Assembly (NCBI GenBank): GCA_963556495.2
Contig: OY747716.1
Location: 48,473,318 to 48,537,317, forward strand
Length of the DNA: 64,000 nucleotides
Direction: 5' to 3'
Source: Valencia hispanica
Lineage: Eukaryota; Chordata; Actinopteri; Cyprinodontiformes; Valenciidae
Both the position numbers and the translations under genes were made by a program. Positions 53,871 through 64,000 of the stretch are shown in pieces (the stretch's first letter is position 1; each line of letters opens with the position of its first letter). The notes under the pieces are model-generated. The model saw only the letters and a list, made by a program, of their open reading frames with translations, was not told the DNA's origin and did no database searches.

Positions 53871-54586
53871 TGGTAGTCAGTAACAATTTCTTTGTTATCA
53901 AAGAGAAAAAGTCACTTTCATAAGTATTTGGACCAATAGTCGTTTTTTTGCGATTCGAGTCATTGTCTGTGTTTTTGTGTTTTTAAAGGCCCAATATGTC
54001 ATGATCTGTTGGACTTTGGATTTTCATGTGTTAAATCACTCTTGTTTTTGTCTCACCTCTTTAGTGCTGGTCTTTAGTGTTTCATTTAACTCTCGTTGTC
54101 CTTTTAGATCAGTTGTGTAACTTTTATAGCTCTTCTCTCAATACCTCTCAGTCCTCCCTTCCTGCTCCGCTGCAGCATATTCAGTTCATTACACCTGTTT
54201 GGCCCCTCATGTCCCACTTCTTGTCCCGCTACCGAATTCTCTTCACGTTTTGAAAGTCTGTTTTGTTTATTTGGTCATTGAATCCAGCATCACCGTAGCT
54301 CCGCCTACATCCTGCTTTCTGTTGGGTCCTCCATAATCTCAAGCTATGGCCGACTAAGATGAATACATGGTGTACTTTTAAATATGTTTTTTAAACATCA
54401 AAGACAAAAAAACAACAAAAAACAGATTAACATGTCTACATCAGATAACTAGGATTTGGAAGATATGTTTTTTAAGAAGCAGGCCCAAAGAGTTCTGCAA
54501 AGAAGTCAAACAGAAGAGCTAGGTTCGATCAACCACTTTAATCAACTCCAACTCCTCTACTTTAACGGTAAACCAGAACACATATG
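53871..54586. other. Intergenic, no gene seen
   Basis: No exon or clear repeat is recognised between the L1 remnants and the Tc1 element. Confidence 0.35.
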
Positions 54587-54588
54587 TA

Positions 54589-56072
54589 CACTACTCACAA
54601 TAAGTTAGGGATATCGTGATACATACATACATATGGTGTTTGTTTCACTTTAGAGATTTTTGGGATAGGGAGCCAATTGTATTGGGGTGATAGACACGCC
54701 TCATTTTGTGTTTGCCCCGTAATGGTCTCACTGTGTACACTGTGCCTTACATATTGGGGCCAACACCAAAAAATACTAAAGACAACCCTTTTCAATGTGG
54801 CATAAACTTCAACTTTCTGTGGGTTTAAAAAACTGGCATTGTCAATAAGTCATTCCAACTTCATCCTTCAAACAGCCATGAACACATGACGTCACTTAAC
54901 GGACGATCAGCGCCACCTGGCCATAGCGCGCCTTCCGGTCGGTAGCAGGCAGTCAGATGTTGCACGTGAACTTGGTGTGTCTCAAAGTGTCATCAGCAGA
55001 CTTGCATCAAGACCCAGAACTACTGGCAGAGTTCGTGAGAGACCCAGGAGTGGAGCGCCACGAGTGACAGACTGCAACAATGACCAGTACCTAAGGACCT
55101 ATGCACTCAGACATCGTCATACAACTGCCACACAGCTGCAGGCCCGTTTACGAGATGTGAGGGGTACTTAGGTTTCCAGACAAACCATTCGCAACCGACT
55201 CCAGCGCTTTGGCTTGAATGTCAGACGACCGTTGCAGGAGACTCCACTGACACCAAGACACCATTGTGAATGTTTGCAGTGGGCACAAGACCATGTGACC
55301 TGGACAATGCAGCAGTGGTCTACTGTTGTGTTCACCAACAAGTGTCGGGTCACCTTGCTCAGAAATGATGGAGAAGGCGAGGTGAGTGATACGCCGACGT
55401 CAACATGGTCCCCAGGGTTAGCTTTGGTGGAGGAGGTGTAACAGTCTGGGCAGGCATCACCAGTCAGCGCAAAACTGATTTGGTTATTGTAGATGGCTCA
55501 GTCTCTGCATGTTCTTACCTCAGAGACACCATAGAACCCATCATCATCCCCCAATTCCACCAGCACACCCCCGACTTTCTGTTCATGGATGATAACGCTC
55601 CACCACATCGTGCCAGAATTATCACAGCTCGACTTCAGGAAGTCGCAGTGCCCCTGACCTGAACCCCCATAGAGCACATTTGGGACCAGCTGAAGCAGAG
55701 ACTGGATGATCGTACCCCCCCCCCCCCCCGTGACCTGGCAGAACTGCGTGTAACACTTGTCGAAGAGTGGCAAGCGTTGCCTCAGGACAACATCATGAGG
55801 CTAGTGAGGAGCATGAGACGTCGCTGTCAAGCTGTCATTGTGGTAAATGGTGGAAACACCTGCTGCTGACATTGTCAATTTGTGTTATTTAGGGCTACCC
55901 TTGTATTGTCTACATTTTTGGGGTAATAAATATTACGCTAATGAAAATGGTGTTTCTTCTCATTCATTATTAGAAATATCAAAGGATACTTTTACTTATT
56001 TAATTAAAATTCTGACCAAATAGGAATAGCGCTCATTTAAATAACAATATCCCTAACTTATTGTGAGTAGTG
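54589..56072 (+). mobile_element. Tc1-type transposon, complete ends, inactive
   Basis: The inverted ends are 'cactactcacaataagttag' (54589) and 'ctaacttattgtgagtagtg' (to 56072), extending to 'ggatat' / 'atatcc', about 26 bp. They are flanked by TA at 54587-54588 and 56073-56074. It is 1484 bp with a plus-strand transposase relic. Confidence 0.92.
54885..55869 (+). pseudogene. Tc1-type transposase pseudogene
   Basis: Helix-turn-helix part: LGVSQSVISRLASRPRTTGR and RERPRSGAPRVT. Catalytic part: [27 protein letters not shown] (second Asp) and PIEHIWDQLKQRLDD (final Asp). The frame is broken by a TAG near 55168-55170, a shift near 55390-55410, a 1-nt insertion in a C-run near 55665, and a poly-C tract at 55717-55730. 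Confidence 0.88.
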
Positions 56073-56074
56073 TA

Positions 56075-57025
56075 TATGATGCCCAAAAATCATATATTTT
56101 TGAATCCAAACATCCTGTTGACATCCTGTTGTCTGGGTGTGAGTGGAGCCCCCTGGTGGTCCTCCACATTACATTTGTTTAGCTAATGGCTCATCGGGAA
56201 ATAACATCCTGTTTTCAGTTTTTCAACATGAAGAAATAAGAGGTTGGACCCTGGTTCTGATGGTTCTACTGTTAGCAGAACCAGTCATAGGAAATCTTAA
56301 AGTTCTCCTCTGATCAGGTTTCTAACTCATCTGATCCTTCTGTTAAGGGATGAACATCAGAGGTTGAGTTGCCTTCTGCTTTCTGCATGATGAATGAACC
56401 TGTCCGATCAGTCCCAGTTGTTTACCATCTTTAGCTTTTCATAAATATTTCTTGTTTTTTGTGGGAAAATGAGGACAAAGTTTGTTGTGAAAGAATAAAT
56501 GTCTGTTTTTGATTGACAGAAATCACGCAGAGACTCTTATTTTTACGGTAAAATTAAATTTTTATTGCTGAATCATTTCAAGAAAAACAAAATCGTACAT
56601 GTTGTTTAAATGGATGTAGATATAAAAAAGAGAAAAACTGTGACAAACTGAGCAGGACTCATTGAAACGTAGCTATGCTAACTGAAAGGAGAAAAGTCAA
56701 TAAAAATGTAAATGAAAGAAGCGTTAAAAAGGTAACAATATAGCTGTGACTTAAATCATAGAAAGACCTTAATGTGTTCACTCTGCTGATCTCGTTTATT
56801 TTTTCCTGACAGGGCAGAGTTAAGTCCAACCATTTGGACATGAGGTCAGAAAACCAATGAAAACTGGAACTCATCAAACTTTCCTTCATGCAGCTGAAAG
56901 TGGTGCTAAAATACAAACTGGGCTATAATAAACATTTAGAGAGCCAAGGACATCACCTCTGATGGCTAAAACACAAGAACTCATCAGAAATAACTGTTTA
57001 AATGGTCTGCGCTGAGATTAGAGCA
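56075..57025. other. Intergenic, no gene seen
   Basis: A/T-rich sequence with no recognised exon or repeat. Confidence 0.35.
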
Positions 57026-57029
57026 GGGC

Positions 57030-57150
57030 TGCATGGTGGGAGCACTGTTGCCTTGCAGCATGAAGGTCCTTGGTTCAAATCCCATTTGGATGTTCTTCTT
57101 GTGCATGCGTGGACACTCTCCTGGTACTCCAGTGTACTGATAGGATAACT
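57030..57150 (+). repeat. SINE-like repeat copy
   Basis: 'ggttcaaatcc' at 57072-57082 (B box-like) within 'ctgttgccttgcagcatgaa' and 'tgcatgcgtgga'. Same family as 39386-39600. Confidence 0.5.
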
Positions 57151-57368
57151 GGTTTAAAGTGTCTAAAGGTGTGCTTGGTTGTTAAATTAAATTTGACATG
57201 AATCTTCATTTTATTTTCGCTATATTTCCCCAAAATTCATTATGATTTTTTTACTTTAAAAGTCTCATTCACTTGTTTTTCTCCATTAAATATGCGTTGG
57301 TCTCCAGTATGAATGAATGCCTTCTGGGTCCTTTTCTTTGTTTCAGGAGGTCAGAGTCTGTCAGAGCA

Positions 57369-57402
57369 GTGGGTGGTGGTGGTGGGGGGGTGGGGGGGGG
57401 GT
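57369..57402 (+). repeat. G-rich tract, G-quadruplex candidate
   Basis: 'gtgggtggtggtggtggggg' continues into further runs of seven to ten Gs. Four or more G-runs are within 34 bp. Confidence 0.6.
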
Positions 57403-57993
57403 GTAAACAACATGATTATGAATCTTACTCATTAATATTCATGGTATGCAAACGTGAATGCAATGCGACGCTTACGCTGCCTTCGAACAAATAACTAACT
57501 TAACATACTTCGATGGTGGCACTCCAAAGATAAACTCCAACAGTTTCTTCTTCAGCTCTTTCTTGGATAAAAAAAAATGCAACTCTGATGTGTTGTCTCC
57601 ACAAATAACACAAGCCAGAGCGTGTTCCACCCTGTTGCGGAGTTGCTAACGGTTAGCTCCTACTGGAAGAGATGCACTCTGCTCTCTCCTGGCTGAAAAA
57701 TCATTACAGCCTTCCTGTGAGCGGTCACAAGCCAGGGTGGGCGGGGCCATGAAAACTTTTCACTGTGATGTAGAAGGGACTGGCCTTTTCTGACTCGCTT
57801 GTTTTTTCCGTCTGTTTCCTTTCTGTGGCCAGTGCAGGCAACGGGGTTGAAGAAAATGTGAGCGACCGATCGTGTTTCAAATAGAACAAGAATTACACGG
57901 TTTTTCAGTGAACGAAAACAGTAAAATGACTAAATCAAGTATTTTTGATGCATTTTAAACTTTATGGTTTAAGTTTGCATCCAATAATAAGCT

Positions 57994-58945
57994 ATGAATG
58001 ACTATAGACCTGTTGCCCTGACATCTTACATCATGAAGGTCCTGGAGAGACTCCTGTTGGCCCAGGCAGCACTGTGAGGATCATGTTCTTTGATTTCTCC
58101 AGTGCATTTAACACAATTCAGCCCACCACCCCATGGAGGTGGTGGGGTGGGGTGGGGAGGGGAGGGCTGGGGGGCAAACGGCCAAGTTCAGGCGCGATCC
58201 GGGCCCCGTTTATGCTGTGCCCTGTGTGCGTGTGCGCGTCGCGCTCTGTTTATGGTTTCATCACAGCCCCGGTTCGTCCCCCCGCGGAGCGGTCCGTGAA
58301 TCCGGCCTCCAGAGGAGGTGGGGCCCCGCTGTCTCACCTGCCGGGGTCTGCGGCTGGAATGAGCCCGGCTGGGGGGGGGGGGGGGCACCGTGTAGCGGCT
58401 GTGAGGGGCCTGCTCGGTCCGCTGCTGGTGGAGAGCGATGGAGGCAGTTTAGCTGGGAGAGAGAGAGAGAGAGAGAGACAGCACCACACAGAGCCCAGGA
58501 GGACCGGAGGACCGGGAGCGCTGCTGCTGCTGCTGCTGCACCCTACAGGAGAGCCGCCGCCACTACAGCCCCAATCATGCACAGGTGGACCGGAGTAATG
58601 CGCAGAGCCTGGATTTAAAGAGGCTCAACAACCTGATAAAGAAGGTTCTGGTTCTGTTCTTGGGACGACTGTGGAACATCTGGAGATGATGATGCAAGAA
58701 GGATTCTTCATAAAATCAAAAAAAATGATGGACAACCCTGAGCATCCTCTTCATGAGACAGTCACACAACAACAGAGTGTCTTCAGTCAGAGGCTTCTTC
58801 AGTTTCGCTGCAACACAGACCGCAACAGGAAATCCTTCCTGCCCACAGCCATCATCATCTACAACAACTCCTTAAAGAATTAATTATATGAGCTACACCA
58901 ACACTTAATTTCCCTCTGGGATCAATAAAGTATTTTTGAATTAAA
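57994..58945 (+). mobile_element. LINE fragment split by a GC-rich insert
   Basis: Bases 57996-58130 encode reverse-transcriptase pieces NDYRPVALTSYIMKVLERLL and MFFDFSSAFNTIQP. Bases about 58615-58890 encode the ORF2 C-terminus PEHPLHETVTQQQSVFSQRL and RKSFLPTAIIIYNNSLK, followed by the tail 'gggatcaataaagtattttt'. About 480 bp of very G+C- and CpG-rich sequence (58133-58615) lies between. The tail is nearly identical to that at 18213-18425. Confidence 0.75.
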
Positions 58946-58974
58946 CTGAATAAAACGTTGACATAGAGACACAG

Positions 58975-59150
58975 GACAAACAACCGTACCGAGGGACAAC
59001 AGTCCTGTTTTTGGACTGTGGGAGGAGGCCGGAGTACCCGGAGAGAACCCAAACATGCACAGGGAGAACATACAGACTCCATGCGGAAAGACAGCAGACT
59101 GGGATTCGAACCTGGGACCTTCCTGCTGCAACAGTGCGGCCCTGTGAGCA
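58975..59150 (-). repeat. SINE-like repeat copy, minus strand
   Basis: The complement reads 'ggttcgaatcc' from 59112 to 59102, with 'ccgggtactccgg' and 'tgcatgtttgggttctctcc' nearby. Same family as 39386-39600. Confidence 0.55.
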
Positions 59151-59223
59151 AACACTTCCTCAGTGGATGAAACACATAAGAACATTTAAACAGTTTAAAG
59201 GTCAACAATCAGAAAGCAGTCGC

Positions 59224-62526
<3,303 letters not shown>

Positions 62527-62571
62527 GGAGATCCGCCGTGCGTCTTTACGCGTTCCAAATAACACGAACAA

Positions 62572-63615
62572 TCAGCGGGTTTTTTAACTTCCTGAGAGCT
62601 TTCAGTCGTGGGCGATTTCTTTTCCTGTCTGCAGGAAATAAAAACTAGTCTAAAATTACCTTCAGGTGATGCTGTATAAAATCACAAATTGCAGCGTTTT
62701 ACCTTTTCTTGAATGAGAGAAAAGGCTTCAAATCTGCTTCTCTGCGGCTGAGCCAAAGAAAATGTTTAAATATCTTTCAAAAAGGCTCTATTAGAGAGCT
62801 GCTGCACTGCGTGGTGTGGTTGTGCATTATCCACAGGAAACAAAATACATAGCATAAGATTTATCTCAGGGTGTGGCACAAACCTGCCCCCCTGTCCCAA
62901 AGCCAATCAGAGAAAATCCATCCAAACAGGAACCAGATGGAGAAAGAAGCAGAGAGGAGCCGCTGTAAATCTGAGACATCTGGAGACCAAAGTTCAGGCT
63001 TTTCATCCCAAAAAGCTTCAGGAAGGAACTCCGAGACATGAATCCAAAATCAGTTCATATGCAGCAGATTCCACCTCATGGATCCATCTCCTGCTCTTCA
63101 CTTCCTCCTTTCTTCTAGGTTTGATAAGAAGTTTCTCTCAACGTGGACATGGCAGCCATGTTGACCTCCTGAAAGACTCACCTGCACTGAGCGCAGCGAT
63201 TATACGACTCACAACAGTTCTCATATTTCATATTCATATTTCTACACGCACCCGGTAACATTTGGATAAATGTCCATTAGCAGCTTGAACCTAACCAGAC
63301 ACCTTGTTCCAGAGGCTCAGCATTGGTTGGTTTTATCCGTTCCATCCAGGTCTGATGTGCCTCGGAAACGTTTCCCAACTGGAAAACCCAACTTTGTCCA
63401 GGTTTGAACCATCTAGTGGACGAATTAAGTTCAATCACTCATCTGGTCATGAAATGTTTCTCCAGAAGAAACATTTTGATAGTGGAGCAGCAGATTCTTT
63501 GCTCTCAGTCCGTGGTGATGGTAAACTGGCTCCACTGTGGACAGAAACACTAATGTTCCAGTCTATCGCCTTAGCCTTAATGGTTCCTGAACATCATAAA
63601 CTAAGCTCATTTCCA
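62572..63615. other. Upstream of cldn11, no gene seen
   Basis: No exon is recognised. The open frame at 63304-63822 runs into the repeat at 63616 and has no recognisable domain. Confidence 0.4.
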
Positions 63616-64000
63616 CAGGTAGGTAGAGTAGTCATAATTTGTACTCAAGTAAAAGTAGCACTGCTTCATCATATTTTTGTAAAAGTACAAAGTAGTAATC
63701 CACATAACTCAAGTAAGAGTAGAATTGTATTTGGTAAGAAAGGCTACTCAAATATTGAGTACTTGAGTATTTGTTTTGAGATCATAAAGAATAAAAGATT
63801 ATCTAATTGGACAAAAATTTAAAGTTATGTTCAAATTTTAAAGACTAAACTAAAAACAAAATACATGACACAATTTCAATAATTAATTTGAGCAGAATGA
63901 ACATTTTTCCAAAACAATTTTTTTCAAAGTAAAACTAATGAAACCATTACTTAGAGTATGTAATGTATGTATGTTAGACCAGGGTAAGAAACCTTCACAA
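63616..64000. mobile_element. Partial hAT-like MITE at the right edge
   Basis: The left end 'caggtaggtagagtagtc' and the 'tactcaagtaaaagtagc' subterminal motifs match the nested element at 12739-13491. The right end is outside the window. Confidence 0.6.

Noticed and set aside
58074..58618. Long frames (up to 174 codons) in a GC-rich stretch
   Set aside because: High G+C lengthens open frames by chance in all frames; composition is Gly/Arg/Pro-rich with no domain, and the block lies inside a LINE.
63304..63822. 172-codon plus-strand frame at the right edge
   Set aside because: It runs from unique sequence into a hAT-like repeat without splice context, and no family is recognised.

Overview
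This is a teleost fish nuclear genome segment. The evidence is spliced vertebrate genes with GT-AG introns, dense hAT-, Tc1- and piggyBac-type DNA transposons, 3' ends of several LINE families, and long simple repeats. No prokaryotic or viral gene set is present. Five protein-coding genes are recognised, all from their exons.

Layout. (1) 382-5938, + strand: the last three exons of a misshapen-type GCK-IV kinase (tnik/mink1), encoding the end of the CNH domain; the rest lies left of the window. (2) 5.9-18.7 kb: no host gene. It holds a probable long 3' UTR or downstream region, diverged repeats, a 12-bp-type minisatellite split by an inverted-repeat element, hAT-like elements, and a TE nest at 14-18.7 kb made of two or more LINEs, an hAT element with transposase remnants, and further insertions. 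(3) 18.76-26.3 kb, +: eif5a2-type eIF5A, five exons (first non-coding) behind a CpG-rich promoter. (4) 27.8-28.9 kb: a foldback structure followed by a 56-bp minisatellite. (5) 29.57-31.9 kb, +: rpl22l1-type ribosomal protein L22 paralogue, four coding exons. (6) 32.7-35.4 kb, -: a degenerate intron-containing piggyBac transposase with a LINE inserted in its intron. (7) 41.6-51.4 kb, +: slc7a14, seven coding exons. (8) 52.6-56.1 kb: L1-type LINE remnants and a nearly complete but inactivated Tc1-type element. (9) 59.2-62.5 kb, -: cldn11-type claudin, three exons, with a frameshifting deletion in exon 1.

The order and orientation tnik > eif5a2 > rpl22l1 > slc7a14, then convergent cldn11, match what I recall of human 3q26.2 (TNIK-SLC2A2-EIF5A2-RPL22L1-SLC7A14-CLDN11). 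I used this to choose between paralogues (eif5a2 over eif5a, tnik over mink1). No slc2a2 exon is seen where synteny would put it. The genes are not a pathway: they are a kinase, a translation factor, a ribosomal protein paralogue, a lysosomal transporter-like protein and a tight-junction protein, so the cluster is conserved linkage.

I found no convincing new multi-gene system. The most unusual features are local: a hAT insertion exactly at the eif5a2 exon 3 splice donor, where the transposon's first base supplies the T of the GT; a 226-bp near-identical inverted copy of the eif5a2 start-codon exon inside a later intron; and two identical hairpins 30 bp apart in rpl22l1 intron 2 that resemble RPL22-binding stem-loops.
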